Assembly (NCBI RefSeq): GCF_020037025.1
Contig: NZ_JAIQLH010000019.1
Span: 1 to 64,000, forward strand
Source: Streptomyces huiliensis
GTDB lineage: Bacteria; Actinomycetota; Actinomycetes; Streptomycetales; Streptomycetaceae
Direction: 5' to 3'
Length of the DNA: 64,000 bases
Both the position numbers and the translations under genes were made by a program. Below the pieces are notes generated by a model, which did not search any database, was not told the origin of the DNA, and was given only the letters and a program-made list of their open reading frames with translations. Below, one piece after another: positions 38,001 to 47,400 of this stretch. Position 1 is the stretch's first letter. Each line of letters starts with the position of its first letter.

Positions 38001-38489
38001 TCAGCCCGTCCCCGTCTCCGGGGCCGCCTCCGTCCCCGTCTCCGGGCCCGCCCCCGTCCCCGGACCCCCGCCCCGGGCGCCGTCCGCGGCCGGGGCGAGC
38101 AGCCGCGCCTCCGCGTCCGTCAGCAGCCGCGAGCGGATCAGGAAGCGGACGCCCTCCGGGGCCTCCAGCGAGAAGCCGCTGCCGCGTCCCGGCACCACGT
38201 CGACGGTGAGGTGGGTGTGCCGCCAGCGCTCGAACTGGTCCGCCGCCATCCAGAAGCCGACCGGCTCGGCCACCCCCTCGACGGCCAGTTCGGCGAGGAG
38301 CACGTCGCTGCCGCCGGTGCGGAACTCGCCCCTCGGGTAGCACATCGGCGAACTGCCGTCGCAGCAGCCGCCGGACTGGTGGAACATCAGCGGCCCGTGC
38401 TTCCGGCGCAGGCTCCGGAGCAGCCGGGCCGCCGCCGGGGCGAGGGCGACGCGCTCGGGGGCGGCCGGTTGCGATCGGATCGGGGTCAC
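38001..38489 (-). CDS. DUF779 family protein
   Basis: This 162-aa protein is not enzymatically characterised to my knowledge. The conserved Cys-rich core HQSGGCCDGSSPMCYPRGEF (about residues 37-56) and the segment DQFERWRHTHLTVDVVPGRGSGFSLE (about 85-111) identify DUF779. In many genomes DUF779 sits beside an ExaC-type aldehyde dehydrogenase, but here that gene is 18 kb away (56474-57994). The Cys cluster could hold a metal. The last 25 residues are repetitive Gly/Thr/Pro (GPETGTEAAPETGTG). Confidence 0.85.
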   Translation of the reverse strand: MTPIRSQPAAPERVALAPAAARLLRSLRRKHGPLMFHQSGGCCDGSSPMCYPRGEFRTGGSDVLLAELAVEGVAEPVGFWMAADQFERWRHTHLTVDVVPGRGSGFSLEAPEGVRFLIRSRLLTDAEARLLAPAADGARGGGPGTGAGPETGTEAAPETGTG

Positions 38490-38817
38490 GGGTGCCCTCC
38501 TCGGATGTCGGTGCCGGCAGGGGCCTCAGCCTGCCCCGCCGCGCCGCTGACCGCCAGAGGCCCGACGGCCGCACCCGGACGGTCTCGCGGCCCACGCGGC
38601 ACAGCGGTTCCTCCCGCCGCAAGTACGCCGAACACGACGGGAACCCGCCGGATCCGGACAGCTCCGCCGCTCCGCCGTCAAGGACCCGCACGGTTCGCTC
38701 GAATGGACCCGGAGGACCCCCTCCGTTCACCCATCGTTTCCCTGATGTTCTGCGCCCGGCGCGGTCCACGATCGCCGTGGACTGCGACCGCCGCAGCCGC
38801 AGAGGGAGGAAGAAGCC
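38490..38817. other. Divergent intergenic region between DUF779 and DUF4956 genes
   Basis: These 328 bp must hold two divergent promoters. I see no clear boxes, no hairpin of note and no gene. Confidence 0.4.
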
Positions 38818-39447
38818 GTGGAATCCGTGCGTGACCTCGCCGCCCACCTGGGTCTGGACCTGCTCGCGGTGTGCCTGCTGACCTTCGCGATCTACCATCC
38901 GCGACACCGGCGGCGGGACCTGGTCCCCGCCTACCTCGCCCTGAACGTCGCCCTGTTCTCCGTCGTGGCGGCGCTCGCCGAGGTGGGCGCCAAGGGCGGG
39001 ACCGCGCTCGGCTTCGGCCTCTTCGGCGTGCTCTCCATCATCCGGCTGCGCTCCGACGCGGTGCAGCACGAAGAGGTCGCCTACTACTTCAGCACCCTCG
39101 TCCTCGGCCTGCTCTGCGGCCTGCCGCACCTCGGCCTCGGGTACGCCGCCACGCTGAGCGCCGTCCTGCTGCTGGTCGTGTACGTCGCCGACCACCCGCG
39201 GCTGCTCACCCGCTCCCGCCGCAGCGTCGTCACCCTCGACGTCGTCCTCACCGACCCCGCCGCGCTCCGCGCCGAACTCGCCCACCGCCTCGGCGAACCG
39301 CTGCACTGGACCGTCACCGAGATCGACTACGTCCGCGACCTCATGGTCGTCGACGTCCGCTACCGCGAGTTCCGGCCCGGCACCGCCCACCAGGCCCCCG
39401 CCGCCCGCCCGTCGGTGCGCGAGACGCCCACCTGGGAGGCCGCGTGA
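38818..39447 (+). CDS. DUF4956 membrane protein
   Basis: This 209-aa protein has about four transmembrane helices (LGLDLLAVCLLTFAIY, LNVALFSVVAALAEV, YYFSTLVLGLLCGLPHL, LSAVLLLVVYVAD). The conserved loop GFGLFGVLSIIRLRSDAVQHEEVAYYF (about residues 61-87) is followed by a cytoplasmic C-terminal domain with VTEIDYVRDLMVVDVRYRE. DUF4956 proteins are typically encoded beside VTC-domain polyphosphate polymerases, as here. GTG at 38818 with GGGAGGAAG upstream. Its stop overlaps the start of the VTC gene by 4 bp. Confidence 0.88.
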   Translation: MESVRDLAAHLGLDLLAVCLLTFAIYHPRHRRRDLVPAYLALNVALFSVVAALAEVGAKGGTALGFGLFGVLSIIRLRSDAVQHEEVAYYFSTLVLGLLCGLPHLGLGYAATLSAVLLLVVYVADHPRLLTRSRRSVVTLDVVLTDPAALRAELAHRLGEPLHWTVTEIDYVRDLMVVDVRYREFRPGTAHQAPAARPSVRETPTWEAA

Positions 39448-40313
39448 GCACCGCGGCCCCGGCCGCCGTCGTCCCCGGCCCGCGGACGCCGCACCCCCTG
39501 GAACGCGCCGTCGGAGCCGCCGGGACCATCGCCCTCGCCGAGGTCAACGCCCGCTCCGGCCTGCTCACCCGCTTCGACCGCAGCTACCTGGTGCCCGTCC
39601 GCGTCTTCGGCGACCTCGTCGCCTCCCTCACCGCCCCGCACCGTCCCGGCGGCGCCTACCGGGTCCTCGCCATCGACGGCAGGCGGGCCTTCCACTACCA
39701 CTCCGTCTACTACGACACCCCCGGCCTGCGCTCCTTCCACGAGCACCGGCAGGGCCGCAGACAGCGCTTCAAGATCCGCGAGCGGGTCTACCGGGACAGC
39801 GGGGAGCGGCAGTTCGAGGTCAAGCTCAAGGGCGGCCGGGGCGACACCGTCAAGCACCGGCTGCCGCTCACCGGCGACGCCACCCCGCTCGACCCGGCGT
39901 ACCGCGCCTGGCTGGACGCCACCCTGCGCACCGCCTACGGCATCACCGCCCCGGCCGAGCTCACGCCCTCCGTCACCACCGACTACCTGCGCGCCACCCT
40001 GGTCGCGGACGGCGAACGCGTCACCTGCGACGCCGGCCTCGTCTGCGCCGACCGGCGGACGGGCGCGACGGTGCGGTGCGCCCCCGGCCTCGTCCTCGTC
40101 GAGACCAAGGGCACCGGCGGACTGACCGACGCGGACCGGCTGCTGCACGCCCACGGTGTCCGGCCCGCGGTCTTCACCAAGTACTGCGGCGCACTCGCCG
40201 CGCTGCACCCCGCCCTGCCCGGCAACCGCTGGCGCCGCGCCGCAGCGCTCGCCTTCGCCCTGCCGGCCGGCGGGGTGATCGAGGTGTCCGACGGTGGTAG
40301 GAAGGCCCCATGA
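39444..40313 (+). CDS. VTC-domain protein (putative polyphosphate polymerase)
   Basis: This 289-aa protein has the tunnel-fold VTC domain known from the yeast vacuolar polyphosphate polymerase Vtc4. Basic and acidic tunnel residues can be seen in FDRSYLVPVRVF (about residues 40-51), VYYDTPGLRSFHEHRQGRRQRFKIRERVYRD (about 88-118), QFEVKLKGGRGDTVKHRL (about 123-140) and LVLVETKGTGG (about 215-225). Most of the Arg/Lys/Glu pattern of the family is kept. ATP-dependent polyphosphate synthesis is the expected role, not proven for actinobacteria. It overlaps both neighbours and so sits in a three-gene operon. Confidence 0.87.
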   Translation: MSTAAPAAVVPGPRTPHPLERAVGAAGTIALAEVNARSGLLTRFDRSYLVPVRVFGDLVASLTAPHRPGGAYRVLAIDGRRAFHYHSVYYDTPGLRSFHEHRQGRRQRFKIRERVYRDSGERQFEVKLKGGRGDTVKHRLPLTGDATPLDPAYRAWLDATLRTAYGITAPAELTPSVTTDYLRATLVADGERVTCDAGLVCADRRTGATVRCAPGLVLVETKGTGGLTDADRLLHAHGVRPAVFTKYCGALAALHPALPGNRWRRAAALAFALPAGGVIEVSDGGRKAP

Positions 40314-41254
40314 CGGCAGACGACCGCACGACCACCGCGTCCGGTGAACGCCCGCCCGGTGAACGCCCGCCCGGTGCCGACGTGATGCCCGGCACCGACG
40401 TGATGCCCGGCACCGAGGAGATGCCCGGCACCGAGGAGATGCTGCGCGCCAACGAGCGGAACTGGGACGCCCGCACCCCCGTCCACGTCGCCAGCGACTT
40501 CTACGGACTGGACGGCTCCCGGACCGCCGAGGACTGGTTCGCCCCCTTCGAGTGGACCGACCTCGGCGACCTCGCCGGCCGCGACGTCCTCCACCTCCAG
40601 TGCCACCTCGGCACCGAGACCCACGCCTTCGCCGACCGGGGCGCGCGCACCGTCGGCCTGGACTTCTCCTCGGCCGCCGTGGAGGAGGCCCGCCGGCTCG
40701 CGGCCGGGAGCGGCCGGGACGTCGAGTACGTCCGGGCCGACGTCCACCGGGCCGTCGAGGCGCTCGGCGGGCGGCGGTTCGACGTCGTCTACACCGGGAA
40801 GGGGGCGCTCTGCTACCTGCCCGACCTGGCGGCCTGGGCGGACGTGGTCGCCCGGCTGCTCCGGCCGGGCGGCGTCCTGTACCTGGTGGAGTTCCACCCG
40901 CTGCTCAACGCCCTGGGCCCGGTCCCGGCGCCCGGCGAGGAGGCGCTGCTGCTGCGCCACGACTACCTGGAGGGCCGGGGCCCGATCCGCGGCGACAACC
41001 CCCGGACGTACACGGACGGCCCGCCGCTCCGGGAGGCCGTGACCAGCTACGAGTGGCGGCACGGGCTCGGGGAGACGGTCGGGGCCGTCCTCGGGGCCGG
41101 ACTGGAGCTCGAAGTGCTGCGCGAGACCGAGCTGTTGCCCTGGCCGCGAGTGCCCGGGATGGTGCGGGACCCGGGCGGCTGGTGGCGGCTGCCGGACTCC
41201 GGGCCACGGGTGCCGCACCTGTTCGCGCTGCGGGCGCGGCGGGGTGGGGCGTGA
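40310..41254 (+). CDS. Class I SAM-dependent methyltransferase
   Basis: This 314-aa protein has SAM motif I VLHLQCHLGTETHAFADRGARTVGLDFS (about residues 94-121), DVEYVRADVHRAV (about 138-150), FDVVYTGKGALCYLPDL (about 157-173) and LLRPGGVLYLVEFHPLLN. The start overlaps the VTC gene (ATGA at 40310). The first 45 residues are repetitive, with SGERPPGERPPG and three MPGTD/EE units encoded by 18-bp repeats (40377-40442). They are probably disordered. The substrate is unknown; co-transcription with DUF4956-VTC is the only clue. Confidence 0.85.
   Translation: MTADDRTTTASGERPPGERPPGADVMPGTDVMPGTEEMPGTEEMLRANERNWDARTPVHVASDFYGLDGSRTAEDWFAPFEWTDLGDLAGRDVLHLQCHLGTETHAFADRGARTVGLDFSSAAVEEARRLAAGSGRDVEYVRADVHRAVEALGGRRFDVVYTGKGALCYLPDLAAWADVVARLLRPGGVLYLVEFHPLLNALGPVPAPGEEALLLRHDYLEGRGPIRGDNPRTYTDGPPLREAVTSYEWRHGLGETVGAVLGAGLELEVLRETELLPWPRVPGMVRDPGGWWRLPDSGPRVPHLFALRARRGGA
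40377..40442 (+). repeat. 18-bp in-frame tandem repeat in the methyltransferase N-terminus
   Basis: GACGTGATGCCCGGCACC is repeated in tandem, with later copies changed to GAGGAGATGCCCGGCACC. It encodes MPGTDV/MPGTEE units. Confidence 0.8.
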
Positions 41255-41255
41255 C

Positions 41256-41329
41256 GGGGGGGGTGCGCCGTGGGGCGTGACGCGGGGCGGGCCGTGGGGC
41301 GTGACGCTGGGCGTGACGCGGGGCCTCCG
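41256..41329 (+). repeat. GTGGGGCGTGACGC-type tandem repeat between convergent genes
   Basis: Four to five imperfect copies of GTGGGGCGTGACG-C fill the 75 bp between the methyltransferase and the sortase stop codons. No function is evident. Confidence 0.7.
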
Positions 41330-42097
41330 TCAGGACTCGCCGGAGTCCGCGCCCTCGCCCTCGTCCGCGTCCGCGTGCTCCGGTGACTCCGCCGGCTCGG
41401 CCGACTGCTGGGCCGGGACCGGGGCCGGGGTGGCGGGTGCGCCGGTCGTCCCGGTGAGGTAGGCGGACACGACGATGTTGGCGGTGTACTCGTGCCGTTC
41501 GCGGTCGTACTCGCCGCCGCAGGTGACGAGACGCAGCTCGGCGCGCTTCGGGTCCTTGGGGCCGTACGCCTTGTCGGCGTCGAAGTGGTCCCGGGGGACG
41601 ACGGCGACGTCCTCGACGGTGAACTCGGCGGTGCTGCCGTCCTTGCGGACGACGTTCACCTTCAGGCCCGGCTTCACGGTGCTCAGTTCGTAGAAGACGC
41701 CCCGCGAGGTCTTGGTGTCGACGTGTCCGACGAGCACCGCGGCCCCGACGGCGCCCGGCGCCGGCCCGTCCTTGTACCAGGCGACGGTGTTGGGCCGGTC
41801 GTACGAGGGGGCCTCGACCCCGCCCTGGGGGTCGAGGCCGTGCCCCTCGATGGGGGCCCGCAGACCCATGGCCCTGATGGCCAGGGTCTGCGGGGCCGCC
41901 CCCGGCAGCGGTGAGTGCGCCGGGAGCAGGCCATGCGCGGGAGGGCGGCCCGAGGGCTTGACGTCACCGGTGACCGGAGCCGTGGATATCGGCTCCTCGG
42001 CGATGTCATGGCCCCATAGCCAGAGGGCCAGCAGAAGTGCTACCCAGGCCGCCCCTGTCAGCAGGCGGCCGAAACCACCTGTGCGCTTTTCTGACAT
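41330..42097 (-). CDS. Class F sortase
   Basis: This 255-aa membrane-anchored transpeptidase has an N-terminal transmembrane anchor (about residues 9-30, LLTGAAWVALLLALWLWG). The catalytic domain has His in AAVLVGHVDTKTSRGVFYEL (about 124), Cys in LRLVTCGGEYDRERHEY (about 197) and Arg in DRERHEY nearby. Class F sortases of actinobacteria cleave LPXTG-like signals and attach proteins to peptidoglycan. The C-terminal 35 residues are Pro/Glu/Ala-rich. It follows the Asp/His-rich protein gene by 19 bp, so that protein is its natural candidate substrate. Confidence 0.92.
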   Translation of the reverse strand: MSEKRTGGFGRLLTGAAWVALLLALWLWGHDIAEEPISTAPVTGDVKPSGRPPAHGLLPAHSPLPGAAPQTLAIRAMGLRAPIEGHGLDPQGGVEAPSYDRPNTVAWYKDGPAPGAVGAAVLVGHVDTKTSRGVFYELSTVKPGLKVNVVRKDGSTAEFTVEDVAVVPRDHFDADKAYGPKDPKRAELRLVTCGGEYDRERHEYTANIVVSAYLTGTTGAPATPAPVPAQQSAEPAESPEHADADEGEGADSGES

Positions 42098-42116
42098 GTT
42101 TCCGGTCCGCTTCCTG

Positions 42117-42878
42117 TTACTGCTTGACCGTGCGGGAAGCCCGGCGACGGGACCAGATCAGACCACCGGCGATACCGGCCGTGGCACCCGCGAGGATGAG
42201 CACGGGGGTGTCGACGGACGACGACTCCGCGGCGGCCACCGGCGCGGTGGCACCGCCACCCGCGTGCGACCAGCCGTGCGGGCGGTCGTGGTGACCCTTG
42301 TCGTGGTCGCCGTGGTGGCGGCCGTGGTCACGACCGTGGTCGTCGTGGTGGCCCCGGCCGTGGTCGTGGTCACGACCGTGGTCGTCCCGCCCGTGGTCGT
42401 TGTCACGACCGTGGTCGTCGTCCCGGCCGTCATGGTTCCGGCCGTGGTCGTCGTCCTTGCCGTGGTCGTCGTGTCCGTCACGACCGCGGTCCTCGTTCCA
42501 GCCGTCGTCGTGGTCACGCCCCTTGTTCCGGTCGTGGTCGTCGTCCCGGCCGTCATGGTTCCGGCCGTGGTCGTCGTCCTTGCCGTGGTCGTCGTGTCCG
42601 TCACGACCGCGGTCCTCGTTCCAGCCGTCGTCGTGGTCACGCCCCTTGTTCCGGTCGTGGTCGTCGTCCCGGCCGTCGTGGTCGCGGCCGTGGTCGTCGT
42701 CCCGGCCGTGGTCACGGTCACCGTGATCGCGGTCACCGTGGTCGCGGTCGTGGTCGCCGTGCTTGACGACCTGACCGGCCGAGGCCGAGGGGGCTTCGAG
42801 GGCGTAGGCGGCGGCGGGTGCCGCACAGACGGCGACTGCCGTCAGAGTGCCGCAGAGAGCGGTACGAATTGACTTCAT
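42117..42878 (-). CDS. Asp/His/Arg-rich repeat surface protein paired with the sortase
   Basis: This 253-aa exported protein has a signal peptide (about 1-30, SIRTALCGTLTAVAVCAAPAAAYA). A long Asp-His-Gly-Arg-rich repeat region (about 40-200) is built of DDHGRD and HDRNKGRDHDDGWNEDRG units. The C-terminus is that of a wall-anchored protein: VDTPVLILAGATAGIAGGLIW followed by RRRASR. No LPXTG motif is visible before the hydrophobic segment; VDTPV is the nearest match. The ATG at 42878 has a strong AAGGAGGT. High His and Asp content suggests metal binding or a calcium-dependent surface layer. It resembles, in composition only, the secreted protein at 15325. Confidence 0.8.
   Translation of the reverse strand: MKSIRTALCGTLTAVAVCAAPAAAYALEAPSASAGQVVKHGDHDRDHGDRDHGDRDHGRDDDHGRDHDGRDDDHDRNKGRDHDDGWNEDRGRDGHDDHGKDDDHGRNHDGRDDDHDRNKGRDHDDGWNEDRGRDGHDDHGKDDDHGRNHDGRDDDHGRDNDHGRDDHGRDHDHGRGHHDDHGRDHGRHHGDHDKGHHDRPHGWSHAGGGATAPVAAAESSSVDTPVLILAGATAGIAGGLIWSRRRASRTVKQ
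42332..42700 (-). repeat. 123-bp tandem repeat in the Asp/His-rich gene
   Basis: Corresponding landmarks (for example CCTTGC at 42455 and 42578) recur 123 bp (41 codons) apart with near-identical sequence, flanked by shorter HGRD-type units. Confidence 0.8.
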
Positions 42879-43149
42879 TGGGTGTACCTCCTTGATCCGA
42901 GGTTCACCCGGCACCCTCATGGCGGCATCCGGAGCGTGTCCGTATTGCTCCATTCGGTGACGAGACTGCTCCGGGCGGGGGAGGGACACGCCGGTGACGG
43001 GCTGAACGGGGGGCGGGGGAGGATTCCGGGCTGGCCGGTGGTGATCCGGGCGTGTCGGGCGTGTCGCGGAGGCGGGGTGAATCCCGTCAACTCGTCTCGG
43101 CGACGGTGTCGTTGGCGACATCTCCCGTCGCCGCCCGAAGGACGTGCCG

Positions 43150-43905
43150 GGCGCTGCGGGCTACGGAGGGATCGGCCGTCCGGTGGGGGCAGGTCCTGGG
43201 GGAGGTTTCGGCCCGGGCCGCGGCGCCGGGCGGCGGCGCCCACGCCGAGGGCGTCGCGGAAGACCGGGCGGGCTCCGAGTGGCAGCAGGTTCCAGGCCGG
43301 GAAGAGGTCGCAGGCCGGATCGCCCGCCCCCCCCGCGCACCCAGAACCGATGACGGCGGCGAGCCCCCGGACGCCAGGAGGGGTTCCCCAGCATCAGGTC
43401 GGCCTGCAGCCACACCGGCGGCCCGGCCGGCTCGGGGGCGCCCAACGCGTCCTCCCCGGCGGCGAGCGCAGCGTCGCAATCGACACCCTCCTCCGGGATG
43501 CGGCGCAGCGCGCCGATCGCGGGCCGGCCCGCCGCGGTGTGCAGGCGGCGGTGTCCAAGGCAGGATGACCTCGCGCATCGCCGCCACGAACCCGGCCAGG
43601 TTCCGGGCGCCCCCCGCCGGATCGTCGAGCGCCCCCTCGACGGGGTGGCACCCAGGCAGCCACCGGTACACCGACCACGGCCACGGAAACCCCTCGGCCG
43701 GCTCCCCGGCTTCGAGCGCCTCGGGCACGGGCAGCCGCGCCCGCCGGTGGTGGTAACCACTCCCGCTCCCGCGCCACGTCCGCGACCCCGCCCTCGGCCG
43801 GTGGCAGCCGGACGAGCGTTTCCTCCCCCAGCCGATACATGGCATCGACCGTCCTCCCCCGGACGTCGGCCGCTCCACCGGCAGACCCGCCCAGCGCGGA
43901 AAACA
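43150..43905 (-). pseudogene. Aminoglycoside phosphotransferase (APH) family pseudogene
   Basis: The gap between the surface protein gene and the terminator at 43972 contains a broken APH gene in three minus-strand frames. From about 43890 the pieces are RWAGLPVERPTSGG and VDAMYRLGEETLVRLPP, then PAEGFPWPWSVYRWLPG and ARNLAGFVAAMREV, then VDCDAALAAGEDALGAPEPA and PPVWLQADLMLGNP. The last corresponds to the GPPVWLHGDLHPGNLL catalytic segment. APH-type LARPG/FRDALGV-like residues follow near 43250. At least three frameshifts break it. The catalytic loop itself reads QADLMLGN instead of HGDLHPGN, so it was already degenerate. Confidence 0.75.
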
Positions 43906-43971
43906 CGTCCTACAAGTGCTGCCCGGGCTCGTGCACGTGAGTAACTCGTCATGAGTAACTCGTCAATGAAA

Positions 43972-44008
43972 GGCTGGGCCCGCAACCTCTGCGGTTGCGG
44001 GCCCAGCC
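43972..44008. terminator. Strong hairpin terminator at the edge of the accessory region
   Basis: A perfect 16-bp stem, GGCTGGGCCCGCAACC (43972-43987) and GGTTGCGGGCCCAGCC (43993-44008), has a 5-nt loop. It lies 30 bp after the stop of the immunity-like gene (minus strand). Confidence 0.85.
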
Positions 44009-44038
44009 CTCTGACATCGACGTGGCCTTCGACTGGGA

Positions 44039-44476
44039 TCAGCGCATCCAGGGGGGCGACTCGACTCCCCAGCCTTCATTGAGGATAAGACAGGCAGCCT
44101 GGGATTTGGGGCCGAGGTCACTCCAGACTGACTGCAGATCAAATCCTTGGTCCCACGCCATAAGCAGCGCTTCGAAGAATCCGGTGACCACGACCGTGTC
44201 GTCCATCTCGCTGCCAGTGACCAGGATCCTTTCCAGCACGCCGAGCACCTGGCGCCGCTCGAGTGGATCCATCCTGGAGGCATTCTTGGCGAACGCCTGC
44301 GCGAGGTTTCCCAGGCGCATAATCGGCGGGGGGACGTCATCCTCGTCGGGCTCTACGAGCAGGCTGGAATCATCGGTTTCGGGTTCGCCCCGCCACGCTT
44401 CAAGGTCGTCCCGGTCGCTGGCCGCGAGCACATCACTGGCCGCGAGAAGATCATCCCACCACGGAGGCGTTGACAT
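44039..44476 (-). CDS. Probable immunity protein for the ALF-repeat toxin (DUF7674-like)
   Basis: This 145-aa acidic cytoplasmic protein starts within the TGATG overlap with the toxin stop codon, so it is co-translated with it. Its first part is acidic (EPETDDSSLLVEPDEDDVPPP). The second half, LGVLERILVTGSEMDDTVVVTGFFEALL and LGPKSQAACLILNEGW, resembles DUF7674-type immunity-like proteins in my recollection. Small acidic proteins encoded directly after a large secreted toxin are typical immunity factors in polymorphic toxin systems. Function is inferred from position and charge, not from a known motif. Confidence 0.65.
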   Translation of the reverse strand: MSTPPWWDDLLAASDVLAASDRDDLEAWRGEPETDDSSLLVEPDEDDVPPPIMRLGNLAQAFAKNASRMDPLERRQVLGVLERILVTGSEMDDTVVVTGFFEALLMAWDQGFDLQSVWSDLGPKSQAACLILNEGWGVESPPWMR

Positions 44477-47400
44477 CAGTTGCCCTTCAAAGCGTTCTCC
44501 AAGTCCCGCAGGACATTGTGCACTGCCTGAAGATCGCTAGTGCTCGCCTTCTGGCCCGCTCGGCTCTTGAGCCAGTTTGTCAATCCGTCGACGGACTGTT
44601 CGACCTTCACGGAGTGCCACCGGCCACCGACTGGCTTCCCCGTGGCGAGTTCGAACCGCACGGCCGCAGCAGAACTGCCATTGCCGATCTTGGCGCCCGG
44701 CCGCCACAGACTATCCATCACGTTTACCAGGTACGGGTCCTTGACCACAGGCTTTTCCATCTCACGCCGCAGCGTGTCCTTGTACAGCTCGTGGAAGTAC
44801 CGGTTGCGGGCGATCTGGTCGAGCGGCCGCGAGCCCTGCAACCACTTCCAGCCCAACTTCTTGCCGAGCTTCTTGCCGAATGGCCGGAATAGCTTGGAAA
44901 GTCCGGAGCCTACACCGGCCTCGTTGGTGATCGTGGCGGGAGGAACGTCCGCCAGCTGCTTGATCAAGTCCGGGCCGCACTTACCGCGGTTGTTCGCGTT
45001 GGAGAAGATGCTGGTGCTCTTCCAGGCGCAGTACCCGGCCAGCAGGATCGCGGGCGCCTGATCACTGTCCTTGAAGGAGTCGATGGCGAGGCCGCTGGCG
45101 TTTTGGCCCATCCACCTGTCGAAGTCGGCGGCCAGAGATTCGCAGGACCCAGTACCCAACTTGCTGGGAAGAGGGACGCCGTTCAGATAGCAGGTGCCGT
45201 CGAAGGAAAACAGGGTCGAGCCGTTCTCGTAGTCCTGCAGCGCGTCGACCGTGCCGGGATGGTCACCCTCGTCCGGCTTGGGATTCTTATTGCGCCACTC
45301 CTCGGCCTCCTTACGCTGCTTGGTCACCGCGAACAGCTTCGCCTCCTCCGCGGCCTTGGCGGCCTCGGCGGCGTCCTTCTGTGCGGCGAGCGCGGACTGG
45401 CGAGCGGAGTCGGCCGAGGCGTAGGCCAGCTCTGCATACGTGCGGGCCTGAGCCGCCGAAGCAGATGCCTGGTTGGCCGAGTCGGTGGCAGCCGCTGCTG
45501 CATTGTTGGCGGAGGCCGCCGCCTGCTTGGCCTGGCGGGCTGACTCTGCGGCCCGTGCGGCGGAGCGATCAGCATCCTGTGCGGACTTCTTGGCCGAGTC
45601 TGCGTAGCCACGAGCCTCGTTGGCCGATGCCTTGGCCTGCTTGGCGTACTTGTCGGCCTCGACGACCGCGCGGCGGGCCCGGGCCGCTGCTTCGGCGGCC
45701 TGAGCAGCATGTGCCTTGGCGTCAGCGGCTGAGCGCTGGGCATTGGCAACCAGGCGGTTGACCTCGGAGACGTGGACCGCAGCGTCGTGATCCTGCTTGG
45801 CGGCCTTGTACTGGACCTCAGCGACGAAGTCTCGCAACATATACGTCGGGCCGCTGAGCGCCACCTCGGCGGCGGCCTTCACCCGGGGCCCACCCTGATT
45901 CATGATCGACAGCGTCTCTGCGCGGTCGTCTTCCTCGCGGGCTGTGTACTGTCCGGTTTCGATGAAGCTCCGCAGGGCATCGGGCGTGCCTGCGTCGATC
46001 ACGTCGCTGCCCGCCTTCTTGAGGGACTTGCCGCCCTCCTTCATCAGTTCGAGGACCTGAACGCGGTAGTCGTCGGCCTGGACAACATGCTGGCCGGTTG
46101 TCAGGAACTCCTCGATCTGGTCGGAGGAGCCGGACAGCGCCTTCTCAGCGGCTTTCTTCACCGCTGATTTGCCGTGGTCGACGAGATGGCCGACACGGGC
46201 CCGGTTGTCCTGTTCCACCGCAAGCTGTCGACCCGAGCGCAGCCACTGCTGCACATCGGCGTCCGCACCGGACAGCACATCTGCGGCGGCTTCCTGAGTC
46301 CACGGTCCGCCGACGGACATCAGGCGCAGCGCGGCCTGGCGTCCCTTGGTCACTGCGTCGTGGGTGCTGCTGCCCTTGGCAGTCGCTTCTTTGAGGAGTT
46401 CGTCGGTCTCCTTGTCCTGCCGTTCGGAGTCGGCCTCCTGCCAGGCCTCGGCCTTTTTGCCCTCTTGCTCCTTCTCCTTCAGGTCTTGAGCTTCCTGGAT
46501 GGCCAGGGCCTTATCGGCCTCCAGCTGAGCAGCCTCAGAGGCGCGAGCGATCTGCTCGACGTCGTGGGCCTGCTTGGCTGCCTTGGCTGCCGCGTCCGAG
46601 GCCTTCATGGCTTCGTTGGCGTGCTCGGTGGCCTTGTTCGCCCAGTCCTTGGTCTTGCCAGCGGCCTTGGCTGCTTCGTCGGCTGCCTTGGCCGCCGCCT
46701 CCGCATGCTTGGCCGCGTTGTTGGCTGCGTTGTGGGCCTCTTGCGCTGCCGAAGCGGCCTTGCGGGACAGTGCCTCGGCCCGATTGGCGGCGGCGTTCGC
46801 GGCAGCGGCGGCGTTACGCGCTCTGGCGGCTGCGGCCTGTGCCCGGCGGGCCTCCTCCCCAGCGGTGTCCGAGTATGCGCCGGCTTCAGCCGCCGCTGTC
46901 GCGGCGTCAGCTGCGTTGGCACCGGCGTTGGCTGCTGCATGCGCGGAGTTCACCGCTTCGTTCACCGCGTTCAGCGCGCTCAGCGCGGCTGCTGCCGCGG
47001 TACGGGCGCCGGCCGCCGCACCGCGGGCTTGCTGCGCTGCCTCACGAGCAGCTGAAGCCTCCCCCGCGTTCTTGGCCGCGGCGCTCGCGTATTCGTAGGC
47101 ACGCTGGGCTGCCTGTCCAGCGGCAGCCGCCGCGGCCGCGGCCCTTGATGCTGCGGTCGCGGCCGTGCGCGCCGCCGACATCGCCGTGTTCGCTGCCTGG
47201 ATGGCCGTGCGAGAGGCATCCGCGGCGCCGTTGGCTGCGTCCGCTGCTCGGCCTGCGGCATTGGCCGCGCGCCCTGTGTCCTTCTTGGCCTCTGCCGTTT
47301 CCTTGGCAGCCTTCTGTGCGGCCTTCTTGGCTTCCGATGCCGCCTGTTCGGCGCGGGATGCTGCTGCCTTGGCCGCGTCGGTCTCGCGCTTGGCTCGCTT

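Noticed and set aside
42158-42872. Repeat-rich frames on either strand over the Asp/His-rich gene
   Set aside because: Only the frame 42117-42878 on the minus strand has a signal peptide, AAGGAGGT site and anchor; the others are by-products of the 123-bp repeats.
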